Assembly (NCBI RefSeq): GCF_900168255.1
Contig: NZ_LT799838.1
Coordinates: forward strand, 1,116,001-1,180,000
Direction of reading: 5' to 3'
Length of the DNA: 64,000 bases
Origin: Psychrobacter sp. DAB_AL43B
Lineage (GTDB): Bacteria; Pseudomonadota; Gammaproteobacteria; Pseudomonadales; Moraxellaceae
Below the pieces are notes generated by a model that was given only the letters and a program-made list of their open reading frames with translations, was not told where the DNA came from and searched no databases. Each line of letters starts with the position of its first letter. Positions within the stretch are counted from its first letter, which is position 1. Below are positions 16,411-25,150 of the stretch, piece after piece. Made by a program: the position numbers and the translations under genes.

Positions 16411-18111
16411 ATGCTCCAGAAAAACCAGAATAACAAAACCGCCGTCATCGGCTTTCTTGGTACGACTTTAGACAATGGCTTTAATGATAAGCGTTGGCAA
16501 CGCTGGCGGCCTACGGTGAGTTTGGGTTTGCATGATGAGCTGCTGGTTGATGAGCTGCATATTTTATATAGCACCCGAGACAAGCGACTATTTAAGATTA
16601 TCAAAGATGATGTGGCACAAGTCAGTCCGCAGACACAAGTTATTGGTCATCATGTCTCGTTATCTAGTCCGTGGGATTTTGCGGATGTCTATGCCGAACT
16701 GTATGATTTCGCGGCAGCGTTCGATTTTCAAGATAACACTGACTACTTACTGCATCTGACTACGGGTACGCATGTCGCGCAGATTTGCTGGTTTTTATTG
16801 GTAGAGGCAGGATTTATTCCTGCTGATTTACTTCAAACTTCTCCATGTCCGAGACCTGATCAAGCCGATCCGCAAGGTCGCTATCAAATAATAGATTTAG
16901 ATGTCTCGCGTTATGATGGTTTACGTGCACGCTTTGAGGCGGAAAAGCAACAGCATTGGCAAACCCTGCAAGCCAATCTTGTCACTCAAAACGCTGCTTA
17001 TCAAAAGCTCATCTCCGATATCGAAAAGGTTGCCACTCGTTCAACTGCACCAATACTTCTAATGGGAGCAACAGGGGCAGGCAAGTCGCAATTGGCAAGC
17101 CAAATCTACGCCCTAAAAAAGATAAAATCCGACAGTACGGCACAAGCTAAATATGCTTTGAATAAATTCGTCGAGGTCAATTGTGCCACTTTGCGTGGTG
17201 ACACGGCAATGAGTGTGCTGTTTGGTCATGTCAAAGGCGCATTTACGGGTGCAGCGAGCAATCGTGATGGCCTACTCAAATCAGCGGATAACGGTTTATT
17301 ATTCTTAGATGAAATTGGTGAATTGGGACTGGATGAGCAAGCAATGTTATTAACGGCACTAGAGGAGCAGCGCTTTTATCCGCTAGGTAGTGATGCGCCG
17401 ATTAACGTCTCGTTTCAACTAATGGCAGGAACCAATAAAGACTTGCGGCAAGCGGTTGCCAATGGCGAGTTTCGTGCGGACTTATTTGCACGGCTCAATA
17501 CGTGGACATTTTTTTTGCCATCGCTGAAAGATAGACTAGAGGATTTACCTGCCAATATCGATTATGAGCTGGCACGTTTGGGCAGTGAGCAGCAGCAGCA
17601 ATACCGTTTTGCGCCAGATGCGCGGCAGCTGTATGAATCCTTTGCCATGAGTGCTGATGCGACATGGCAAGGCAACTTTCGCGATTTGACCGCCAGTATG
17701 ATTCGGCTGACTACGCTTGCTGAAAGTAAAGCTATTAGAGTGGAGGATGTGCAAGCGGAGATTGAGCGGTTAAAAGAGTTATGGTTACTACCAATAAGTA
17801 ATATTCTACAGTCACAAAATAGCCTAAGTGGAAATGAGCCCAAACCCGCTTTAAATAGAGAAACGGTAGAACAAGGTAGCCATATTATTCTAAATCAATA
17901 TCTTGATGAAGGAACTCTTGCAACTATTGATCCCTTTGATGCGGTGCAATTAGCGTATGTGATTGAGGTTTGTATCCAACATAAGAACCAAGCAACGGCT
18001 GGACGCTATTTATATGCTAACTCAAGAGATAAGCTTAAAAGTCCAAATGACAGCGATCGTTTGCGTAAGTATCTAATGAAATTTGATTTGAGGTTTGATG
18101 AGTTGGGGTAA
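16411..18111 (+). CDS. rtcR: RtcR, sigma-54-dependent activator of RNA repair genes
   Basis: RtcR senses RNA ends carrying 2',3'-cyclic phosphate through an N-terminal CARF-like domain and activates sigma-54 transcription of rtcBA. From the ATG at 16411, preceded by AAAGAG, the protein has 566 residues. The sensor region (about 8-180) contains IGFLGTTLDNGF, PWDFADVYAELYDF and LLHLTTGTHVAQICWFLL. The AAA+ domain has Walker A GATGAGKS (219-226), VEVNCATLRGD, the sigma-54 contact loop GAFTGA (276-281) and LFLDEIGELG. The C-terminus ends SDRLRKYLMKFDLRFDELG, a helix-turn-helix region. A TTG eight codons upstream is a less likely start. Its stop is only 5 bp from the converging lipoprotein gene. 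Confidence 0.95.
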   Translation: MLQKNQNNKTAVIGFLGTTLDNGFNDKRWQRWRPTVSLGLHDELLVDELHILYSTRDKRLFKIIKDDVAQVSPQTQVIGHHVSLSSPWDFADVYAELYDFAAAFDFQDNTDYLLHLTTGTHVAQICWFLLVEAGFIPADLLQTSPCPRPDQADPQGRYQIIDLDVSRYDGLRARFEAEKQQHWQTLQANLVTQNAAYQKLISDIEKVATRSTAPILLMGATGAGKSQLASQIYALKKIKSDSTAQAKYALNKFVEVNCATLRGDTAMSVLFGHVKGAFTGAASNRDGLLKSADNGLLFLDEIGELGLDEQAMLLTALEEQRFYPLGSDAPINVSFQLMAGTNKDLRQAVANGEFRADLFARLNTWTFFLPSLKDRLEDLPANIDYELARLGSEQQQQYRFAPDARQLYESFAMSADATWQGNFRDLTASMIRLTTLAESKAIRVEDVQAEIERLKELWLLPISNILQSQNSLSGNEPKPALNRETVEQGSHIILNQYLDEGTLATIDPFDAVQLAYVIEVCIQHKNQATAGRYLYANSRDKLKSPNDSDRLRKYLMKFDLRFDELG

Positions 18112-18116
18112 GTAAT

Positions 18117-18725
18117 TTATGAACAGCCTTCTCTTACCCTCAACGCTGATTCAAGGCCAATACTAATACTAGTTACGATATCATTATCCACTTGATATTT
18201 AGTGCCAACTCTTTGCTCACTGTTTTGACTGTTCTCTTTATACCAATAGTAAATGATAATATTTTCGTTAGGATTGCCGTAAGGACTGTCTTCGACCTCA
18301 GGTGATTGACCGTCATGCTTAGCATAGAGCTGATCAAGGCTATCACCAGTCGTAACACCATAGGCCGATGAAATATCTTTGCTCCACGTACTTATTTCAA
18401 CTACCGTATTATCGATAATCATGTAGTCGGCAGCAGGATGAGAGGGGCTTTGTGCGCCGAAGCAGTTGCCCAAAGTTTCAGTGTTTTGCGTTAATATCTG
18501 CGGGTCAAAGGTAGCACCGATCTTTATATTATCAAGGCTATTGGCAGTAAAAGAGCCAGAGGGCGAGATATCGGTAGCCATGCGCTCATCGACTTTGACC
18601 TCACTAGTATTATCAACGTCGTTATCGCTAACGGTATCCGTTGTTGGTGTGCAAGCTGTTAAACCTAGTAATAACACGGCGAGCAGAGGAATTATTCGGT
18701 ATGGGCTTGTGTATAAAGTCGGCAT
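18117..18725 (-). CDS. Hypothetical lipoprotein
   Basis: This envelope lipoprotein of about 202 residues has a signal peptide with hydrophobic core IIPLLAVLLLGL and lipobox LTAC. The mature region begins with a Thr/Asp-rich linker and has a compact domain with LDNIKIGATFDPQILTQN, GNCFGAQSP and a C-terminal Cys that may pair with it. I cannot assign a function. A Met two codons upstream is an alternative start. It converges on rtcR with no room for a separate terminator, so antisense overlap of the two transcripts is likely. Confidence 0.75.
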   Translation of the reverse strand: MPTLYTSPYRIIPLLAVLLLGLTACTPTTDTVSDNDVDNTSEVKVDERMATDISPSGSFTANSLDNIKIGATFDPQILTQNTETLGNCFGAQSPSHPAADYMIIDNTVVEISTWSKDISSAYGVTTGDSLDQLYAKHDGQSPEVEDSPYGNPNENIIIYYWYKENSQNSEQRVGTKYQVDNDIVTSISIGLESALRVREGCS

Positions 18726-18918
18726 AAGCACTCCTATTCTTTAAAATCATAGCTTTTGACTATCGGTTTGTCGTGACTAAAGTCAATTTTACATGGGATA
18801 AAATTATATCCTTTCCTATTTAACTTGTTTTAAGTATCTTTCATCATACACATATAGTTAAGTGTTTCCACAATAACGAATACTACTTTAATGAAATAGA
18901 AAGTTAAGTGAGTTAGAT

Positions 18919-19305
18919 ATGCAGCACCTCAAAGCAAGCGTTTGTTTTATTTTAATCGTCTTACTGACGGCTTGTCATCCACTGCCCGAATCAAAGCAAA
19001 CAGTTGGTTTAGTCGACAATAAATCGACTGCAATGGTGGGTATTACCGAGGAGAAGGCGCTTGATGCACTATTAACAGTGCTAGAAGAGCAGGAAATTGG
19101 CAACCTTGACTGTTTAGGGTTTCGTTCTGAGAGCAACAATGATGACACCATAGCGACAACTTGGGAGTTTGCCGCTATTGAAATTCACGATGAAATCTGC
19201 GGTGGCGATCCTGACGTTGGTCATGTTCGTAATCGCTATAAGGTTAATGCCAATGGTTCGGTTATGGTTTACGATGCTATAACTGCTGAATATGAACCGC
19301 TCTAA
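18919..19305 (+). CDS. Small hypothetical lipoprotein
   Basis: This 128-residue protein has a signal peptide and lipobox VLLTACH. The mature part contains EEKALDALLTVLEEQEIGN and two Cys (in LDCLGF and EICGGD) that may form a disulfide. No known family is recognised. It is transcribed away from the lipoprotein gene at 18117, across a 190-bp divergent region, and ends 56 bp before the acyl-CoA dehydrogenase gene. Whether it is co-transcribed with that gene cannot be decided. Confidence 0.7.
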   Translation: MQHLKASVCFILIVLLTACHPLPESKQTVGLVDNKSTAMVGITEEKALDALLTVLEEQEIGNLDCLGFRSESNNDDTIATTWEFAAIEIHDEICGGDPDVGHVRNRYKVNANGSVMVYDAITAEYEPL

Positions 19306-19361
19306 TATTTGCTTATTTAATAAAACCAAAACAGCTATATAAATCAGCTAAGGAATGAACC

Positions 19362-20564
19362 ATGTCTGTCCCTATTACTTTGCGTACCAATGCTAGCCCT
19401 AGCTTTGACTGGGAAGATCCTTTCTTATTGCGCGACCAATTGACTGACGAAGAGCGCATGATTACCGACAGCGCACAGCAATTTTGTCAAAAAGAGCTCA
19501 TGCCCGGTATCGTACAAGCCAACCGCCATGAAACCTTTGATCGCAATATTATGCGCCAGATGGGTGAGATGGGCTTGCTTGGCATGACGATTGAAGGTTA
19601 TGGCTGCGCAGGATGGTCACATGTTGCTTACGGTCTGGTTGCTAAGGAAATAGAGGCGGTTGATTCAGGCTACCGTTCAGCGATGAGTGTGCAGTCAAGC
19701 TTGGTCATGCATCCAATTTGGGCGTATGGCACTGAAGAGCAGAAAGAAAAATATCTCCCTAAACTTGCCACTGGCGAATATGTCGGCTGTTTTGGTTTGA
19801 CCGAGCCAGATTCAGGATCAGATCCTGCTTCGATGTTGACGCGTGCACGCGCAGTTGCTGGAGGTTATGAGCTGATTGGTAATAAGATGTGGATTACCAA
19901 TAGTCCGATTGCTGATGTGTTTGTTATTTGGGCAAAAGATGATGAGGGTAAGATACGAGGTTTTGTCTTAGAAAAAGGTATGAAAGGTTTATCAGCACCG
20001 AAAATTGAGGGCAAGTTCTCATTGCGCGCCTCAGTCACTGGTGAGATTGTGATGGATAAAGTGTTCGTCCCTGAAACCAACGCTTTTCCAGATATACGCG
20101 GTCTAAAAGGCCCGTTTGGCTGTCTAAATAAAGCCCGTTATGGTATCGCCTGGGGTTCGATGGGTGCGGCTGAATTCTGCTGGAAAGCGGCTCGTCAATA
20201 TACCCTTGACCGCATTCAGTTTGACCGTCCATTAGCAGCAACCCAGTTAGTACAGTTAAAACTTGCCAATATGCAAACAGAGATTACCCTTGGTTTACAA
20301 GCGGCGCTACGTGTTGGACGCTTGATGGATGATAACAAAGCGACGCCTGAGATGATTTCTCTGATTAAGCGTAATAACTGCGGAAAGGCGCTAGAGATTG
20401 CTCGCGTTGCCCGTGATATGCATGGTGGTAATGGTATTTCTGATGAATATCACGTCATTCGCCACGTCATGAATTTAGAAGCGGTTAATACTTATGAAGG
20501 GACACACGATATCCATGCGCTAATCTTAGGCCGTGCCCAAACAGGAATTCAAGCATTCTCGTAA
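19362..20564 (+). CDS. gcdH: Acyl-CoA dehydrogenase, glutaryl-CoA dehydrogenase type
   Basis: This 400-residue FAD enzyme oxidises and decarboxylates glutaryl-CoA to crotonyl-CoA in lysine/tryptophan breakdown. Family marks are [49 protein letters not shown], and the end [17 protein letters not shown] with the catalytic Glu at about residue 379. The length is usual for GcdH. No LysR regulator or CoA transferase gene lies beside it. The succinate-semialdehyde dehydrogenase gene is next on the same strand, but a repeat element in the 382-bp gap suggests separate transcription. Confidence 0.88.
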   Translation: MSVPITLRTNASPSFDWEDPFLLRDQLTDEERMITDSAQQFCQKELMPGIVQANRHETFDRNIMRQMGEMGLLGMTIEGYGCAGWSHVAYGLVAKEIEAVDSGYRSAMSVQSSLVMHPIWAYGTEEQKEKYLPKLATGEYVGCFGLTEPDSGSDPASMLTRARAVAGGYELIGNKMWITNSPIADVFVIWAKDDEGKIRGFVLEKGMKGLSAPKIEGKFSLRASVTGEIVMDKVFVPETNAFPDIRGLKGPFGCLNKARYGIAWGSMGAAEFCWKAARQYTLDRIQFDRPLAATQLVQLKLANMQTEITLGLQAALRVGRLMDDNKATPEMISLIKRNNCGKALEIARVARDMHGGNGISDEYHVIRHVMNLEAVNTYEGTHDIHALILGRAQTGIQAFS

Positions 20565-20601
20565 CTTCTCACCAAGTTTTATCTGAGTCATAACCAGCAG
20601 T

Positions 20602-20749
20602 TATAGTCGATTCATTTTAAAAACGATACAGTGCTATTGGCTATAAATTTTTTGCAGCCTCTGTCACGCCTGCGAACAGTAAGCAAGAAAAAATTATAGC
20701 CAATAGCACGTTCTCACAATCGTATCGCTTTTATTTTGAACTGACTATA
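20602..20749. repeat. MITE-like inverted-repeat element, copy A
   Basis: The element begins TATAGTCGATTCATTTTAAA and ends with the inverse of TATAGTCAGTTCAAAATAAA. Inside, GTGCTATTGGCTATAA at the left is answered by TTATAGCCAATAGCAC at the right, so nearly the whole 148 bp can fold into one hairpin. Its ends match copy C at 61309-61455. It fills most of the gap between gcdH and gabD; the rest of that gap shows nothing clear. Confidence 0.8.
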
Positions 20750-20946
20750 CGTGCATAAGTTAAGTAGAAAGATAAAGATAAAAGGAGTTCTTCTTAAAGA
20801 CATTGTCATAATAGTAACGCTTAACTTAGAATGGTGAGAGAAGTGTTAGTGAGGGTTGCGAATGGCGTCTGATGCTTCTTATAATAATGGTTGATTGATA
20901 ACTACTTTAATAACTATAAATAAGATCAACGCCAAGGAGCGTTACT

Positions 20947-22461
20947 ATGCAAAAAAATATGTCCAAAGCTACGTCAAAAACCACGCCAAAAAATACGTTA
21001 AAGCTATCAAACCCAGATTTACTCAAACAACAGTGCTTCATTAAAGACGGCTGGCATGATGCTAGTGACATCAATAATAACAGTGCCACTATTGATGTTA
21101 CCAATCCTTTTAATGGTGACATTATCGGTACTATTCCAAGCCTGACCAAGCAAGATGTTAATGATGCCGTCACGTATTCTCATCAAGCGCAAGTAACATG
21201 GGCGGCAAAAACGCCTCAAGAACGTGCAGAGCTGCTGCAAAAATGGGCGGATCTTATCGATGAGAATCAAGAAGATTTAGCTATTATTATGACTGCTGAG
21301 CAAGGTAAACCATTGACTGAGTCGCGTGGTGAGATTGGCTATGCTAATAGCTTTATTCGCTGGTTTGCAGAAGAAGGTAAGCGTGTCTACGGCGATGTCA
21401 TTCCTGCCACCAAGTCGCAGCTGCGTTATGTCGTCTTAAAACAGCCAGTGGGTGTCTGCGCTGCGATTACCCCATGGAACTTCCCAGCCGCGATGATTAC
21501 TCGCAAAGCTGCGCCTGCACTAGCAGCGGGCTGTACGATTATCATTAAGCCTGCCACTGAAACGCCATTTTCTGCTTTAGCACTTGGCGTATTGGCTGAG
21601 CAGGCGGGTATTCCAGCGGGTGTCATCCAAGTGGTCACCGGTAAATCATCAGTCATTGGTAAAATTCTAACCGGTGATGCCCGTATCCAAAAACTATCGT
21701 TTACCGGCTCTACAGAAGTAGGTCGTACCTTAATGGCGCAATGTGCACCGACAATTAAAAAACTGTCGTTAGAGCTAGGTGGAAACGCCCCATTTATTGT
21801 ATTTGATGACGCTGACTTGGAAAAGGCGGCTGATGGCTTGATTGCTTCCAAATATCGCAATGCTGGTCAAACCTGTGTTTGCGCTAACCGCGTCTATGTT
21901 CAAGACAGCATTAAAGATAAGTTCTTAGATATTTTTGTCAAAAAAGTGAAGGAACTTAAAGTTGGTAATGGCATGGACGACGGCGTCGATATAGGACCTC
22001 TCATCAATAAAGACGGCTTAGAAAAGGTTCAAGCGCTATTAAAAGACGCGCTAGATAAAGGCGCAAAAATTATCACTGGTGGTGATAAGAATGACGCCTC
22101 AGCACTCAGTTTTAATCCGACCATCATTACTGACCTGAATGCTGACATGGACATTGCCAGCGAAGAAATTTTTGGTCCTATCGCAACGATATTTACTTTC
22201 TCAAGCGAAGAAGACGTTATTCGTGCTGCCAATGACACCATTTATGGACTTGCCGCTTACTTCTATAGCAGTGATTTTGCACGCTCGTGGCGGGTGACAG
22301 AAGGTCTTGAGTATGGCATGGTTGGTCACAATACTGGTTTGATTTCTACTGAAGTGGCACCGTTTGGTGGCGTTAAACAGTCGGGATTCGGTCGTGAAGG
22401 TTCGAAATACGGTATCGAAGAGTATGTCGTGACTAAATACTGGTGTTCTGATATTAGCTAG
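20947..22461 (+). CDS. gabD: NAD(P)-dependent succinate-semialdehyde dehydrogenase
   Basis: This 504-residue aldehyde dehydrogenase oxidises succinate semialdehyde to succinate, the last step of GABA breakdown. AAGGAG stands 8 nt before the ATG, supporting this start and an N-terminal extension of about 20 residues rich in Lys and Thr. The domain shows PWNFPAAMITRKAAPALAAG, FTGSTEVGRTLM, LELGGNAPFIVFDDADL with the general base Glu, and NAGQTCVCANRVYV with the catalytic Cys. The end reads EVAPFGGVKQSGFGREGS. No gabT lies nearby. A related dehydrogenase activity such as glutarate semialdehyde is possible, given the gcdH neighbour. Confidence 0.9.
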   Translation: MQKNMSKATSKTTPKNTLKLSNPDLLKQQCFIKDGWHDASDINNNSATIDVTNPFNGDIIGTIPSLTKQDVNDAVTYSHQAQVTWAAKTPQERAELLQKWADLIDENQEDLAIIMTAEQGKPLTESRGEIGYANSFIRWFAEEGKRVYGDVIPATKSQLRYVVLKQPVGVCAAITPWNFPAAMITRKAAPALAAGCTIIIKPATETPFSALALGVLAEQAGIPAGVIQVVTGKSSVIGKILTGDARIQKLSFTGSTEVGRTLMAQCAPTIKKLSLELGGNAPFIVFDDADLEKAADGLIASKYRNAGQTCVCANRVYVQDSIKDKFLDIFVKKVKELKVGNGMDDGVDIGPLINKDGLEKVQALLKDALDKGAKIITGGDKNDASALSFNPTIITDLNADMDIASEEIFGPIATIFTFSSEEDVIRAANDTIYGLAAYFYSSDFARSWRVTEGLEYGMVGHNTGLISTEVAPFGGVKQSGFGREGSKYGIEEYVVTKYWCSDIS

Positions 22462-22540
22462 GATGGTTTACCGTAAAACTAACCACTTTTTCTAATAAAG
22501 AATATGTGGTTTTAGGACAGGACACCGGACAAAGTTAATA

Positions 22541-22573
22541 AAAAAAGCCTAGCGTCAAACGTTAGGCTTTTTT
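22541..22573. terminator. Terminator between gabD and the glycosyltransferase gene
   Basis: A-rich arm, GCCTAGCG stem with TCAA-type loop and CGTTAGGC arm followed by six T. The symmetrical A and T runs suit termination from both sides. Confidence 0.85.
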
Positions 22574-22600
22574 GGCATAAGGATACTAATAGTGGGCAGC

Positions 22601-24058
22601 TTAGAGAAGCTCGCTATTTGAAAGTTCCTCATCATGCTTTTTATCTTTTAGCACTAAAGAGTTAAGATGTTTCGGTGGTTCTTTTTTAAGGTCGGCATCT
22701 TCAGTAGCAACAATTTTAGGATTTAAAGGTTCCGTTACTGGCGTGCGCTCAGGTTTGTCACTGACTTTATAATCAGTACCTTTATCAATAGCTTTCTTTT
22801 TAAGAACAATAGATGTGTTAGGTTGTTGAGTAACCAAACGCTCAGAGGGCTTATCAAAAGGTTTGATTGTCGGTTTAAGGCTTTTTTTAACTCTTCTTAC
22901 GGCGGCCGCATCAGCTTGTGCCTGTCCTTCTGCTAGCGATTTTTCATACAGACTTTGGTAAACAGCAAGGGTTTCTTCAATCATTTCACGCATAGTGAAT
23001 TTATTGGTCATCTCAGGACGAGTGACGCTTTCTAACTGGTTTCTTACTGCTTTACAAAGCGCATTGGCATTGTATTTTTTCACTAAACCTTGCGGATAAA
23101 GCGGTTGTAAAATCTCGCTAAAGGCGGCTTGATCCCAGCCAATCACAGGCGTACCTAGATGAATGGCTTGCAGGGCATTAATACCGATTGATTCAGGCTC
23201 GTTAGCAAGTGCCAACACGATATTGGCTGCTGATAACCACTCGCGCATGTCATTACGTTTACTGCCTACATAGGTGATGCGTTCAGAAAATCCTAACGTA
23301 TTGCTGCGTTGGCGAAAGTCCTCGTGTGCGACATCACCAGGTCGATAATCCTCATCCATAATAATGACGTGAATATTAGGGAAATCTGCTTCTAAATTAC
23401 CCAAGATATCAATAAGCCATTCTTGTCCATACTCCTTGCCAATGATAGTGGGGAATACCAGCCATTTTTTGTTCTCAAGCTCGGGATATTCAGCAAATGT
23501 ATACCTTAACCAATATACAGATGGATTATGTCGATAAGGGTAACGGCGGGTATCAATACCGCGATAGATACGCTTAATCACTTTAGGATCAAGGTCTTCA
23601 CGGCGCAGTCCTTTTTTAAGGTAATCGGTCACACTATCAGACACCGTAATGATGGTATCGACATCGAGCAATGCTTGTGAGTATTTATTGATAGGATAAA
23701 AACCATACATCGTCGAAACCAGCTTTGGTCGACGTTTAACACGCGCACGGCGCAGTGCTAAATGTAATATCCATGCAGGTGTGCGCGAATGCACATGAAT
23801 AATATCAGGATCATATTTTTCGATGAGACGACGCAGCGGGGCGACCTGTAGCAATGACAGCCAAGACTTTTTATTCATATATAGCTGGTGATAGTGATTG
23901 CCATCACGCTTTAAACGTCTGACCAAATCATTGTCTTCATCAGCACTAGAGATAATGATTGAGGTATGCTCATTTTTGACCAATGCGCGTCCAAGATGAA
24001 AAATACCGCGCTCGGATTCATCATGCTTTAAAGACGATAGTAAGCGCATCACTTTCAT
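22601..24058 (-). CDS. Glycosyltransferase, GT4-like
   Basis: This glycosyltransferase of about 485 residues has a GT-B fold. The N-terminal half has MRLLSSLKHDESERGIFHLG, DIIHVHSRTPAWILHLALR and VSDSVTDYLKKG; the C-terminal half has the nucleotide-sugar block NEPESIGINALQAIHLGTPVIGW. An unusual charged, Lys/Pro-rich tail of about 100 residues follows, likely disordered. The ATG at 24058 was chosen over a GTG five codons upstream; neither has a clear ribosome site. It follows the DUF4130/radical SAM pair with a 150-bp gap. Sugar and acceptor unknown; envelope glycan or lipopolysaccharide work is the obvious guess. Confidence 0.82.
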   Translation of the reverse strand: MKVMRLLSSLKHDESERGIFHLGRALVKNEHTSIIISSADEDNDLVRRLKRDGNHYHQLYMNKKSWLSLLQVAPLRRLIEKYDPDIIHVHSRTPAWILHLALRRARVKRRPKLVSTMYGFYPINKYSQALLDVDTIITVSDSVTDYLKKGLRREDLDPKVIKRIYRGIDTRRYPYRHNPSVYWLRYTFAEYPELENKKWLVFPTIIGKEYGQEWLIDILGNLEADFPNIHVIIMDEDYRPGDVAHEDFRQRSNTLGFSERITYVGSKRNDMREWLSAANIVLALANEPESIGINALQAIHLGTPVIGWDQAAFSEILQPLYPQGLVKKYNANALCKAVRNQLESVTRPEMTNKFTMREMIEETLAVYQSLYEKSLAEGQAQADAAAVRRVKKSLKPTIKPFDKPSERLVTQQPNTSIVLKKKAIDKGTDYKVSDKPERTPVTEPLNPKIVATEDADLKKEPPKHLNSLVLKDKKHDEELSNSELL

Positions 24059-24209
24059 ATTGGCGTAGGTCACTGGTTGAGAAGATCAAGTTGCTATTGT
24101 CAGTTAAAAATTGCTAAAACTCAACCATCAAGATAAAAAGATAAGGTTAGATAGTTGGTTTTTCTAAAGAGAGTTATACATGATGGCTTTAATTGAACAA
24201 TCAAAACGA

Positions 24210-25094
24210 TTAGCGATGTTTTTGTAGATGCTCGGCATTCGGCAATACTTGCTTTTCGCTTAGGTATTTCCAATAACGCTGCGGCAGATACTGCTTATGC
24301 AAGCGCGGGTTTTTACGTTCCTTAATATTGACGTTGGTAAAATAGCCTTGCCAAAAACGCTGATAACGCTGCTCATCTTCACTATGGATACTAGCAGGAT
24401 TACGTAATACTGCATCGTCAAGGTTCGTAATAGTTTGCAATGCAGCAGGGCACGAGGATGTGCTTTGACTTTTGTCATAATAAATACCAAACCCGCGACT
24501 GATATCATAAATCGCCCAATGCTGATCTTGATAACGTTGGCGAAAATGCTCACCAATCAATGGTAAGACATTTAAATCAGGTTCTACGCGGGCAAAGTAA
24601 ATATCATCAATCGTATGCTCAAAGCGCACAAACGCTTCCATACGGTGTTTTTCACGACCAACAGACTTGACCGTTTGTACTAGCTCTAATATATTGAGAT
24701 TACCCAAATCGTCCATAATAAGGCGATTAGGATAATCGATGGCATATTTTATTACCTGAAATAAAGTAGTACCGATATTGTCTTTTTCGGATAAAAACCC
24801 CCACAGTATGTTGCGCATACCTGAGCGACCTAATAAGCTATTAAGCTTTACCAGTACACGTTCAGCTTTATCTTCATTAGTTGCAACGCTGGTCGATTGA
24901 GAAATTAATGAGGGCACATAACAATCTTGTGCCGTTAGTTGAAGTGCCTCATCGTCTTGGAGTTTGTGTGCGTAAACATAAAACACCGCACTCAGCCAAC
25001 CTTCAAAACTTGGTTCATAAAGAACGACGCTGGGCGTTAATTGCCCCAGTTGATAATTTTGATTTTTGGCAAGTTCTGACAGTGATGGCGACAT
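24210..25094 (-). CDS. DUF4130 / TIGR03915 family protein, partner of radical SAM protein
   Basis: This 294-residue protein belongs to the family annotated as probable DNA metabolism protein. Blocks seen are VVLYEPSFEGWLSAVFYVY near the N-terminus, VGREKHRMEAFVRFE in the middle and PLIGEHFRQRYQDQHWAIYD, which is shared with uracil-DNA-glycosylase-associated DUF4130 domains. It is encoded 57 bp after the radical SAM gene on the same strand, the standard pairing. The biochemical role is not established; a DNA base modification or repair step is inferred from the family. Length is normal. Confidence 0.87.
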   Translation of the reverse strand: MSPSLSELAKNQNYQLGQLTPSVVLYEPSFEGWLSAVFYVYAHKLQDDEALQLTAQDCYVPSLISQSTSVATNEDKAERVLVKLNSLLGRSGMRNILWGFLSEKDNIGTTLFQVIKYAIDYPNRLIMDDLGNLNILELVQTVKSVGREKHRMEAFVRFEHTIDDIYFARVEPDLNVLPLIGEHFRQRYQDQHWAIYDISRGFGIYYDKSQSTSSCPAALQTITNLDDAVLRNPASIHSEDEQRYQRFWQGYFTNVNIKERKNPRLHKQYLPQRYWKYLSEKQVLPNAEHLQKHR

Positions 25095-25150
25095 TTTTTG
25101 TCCTAAGATAACTTCATGATTATGGCTAACTTCATCAATAATTTTGCTTT

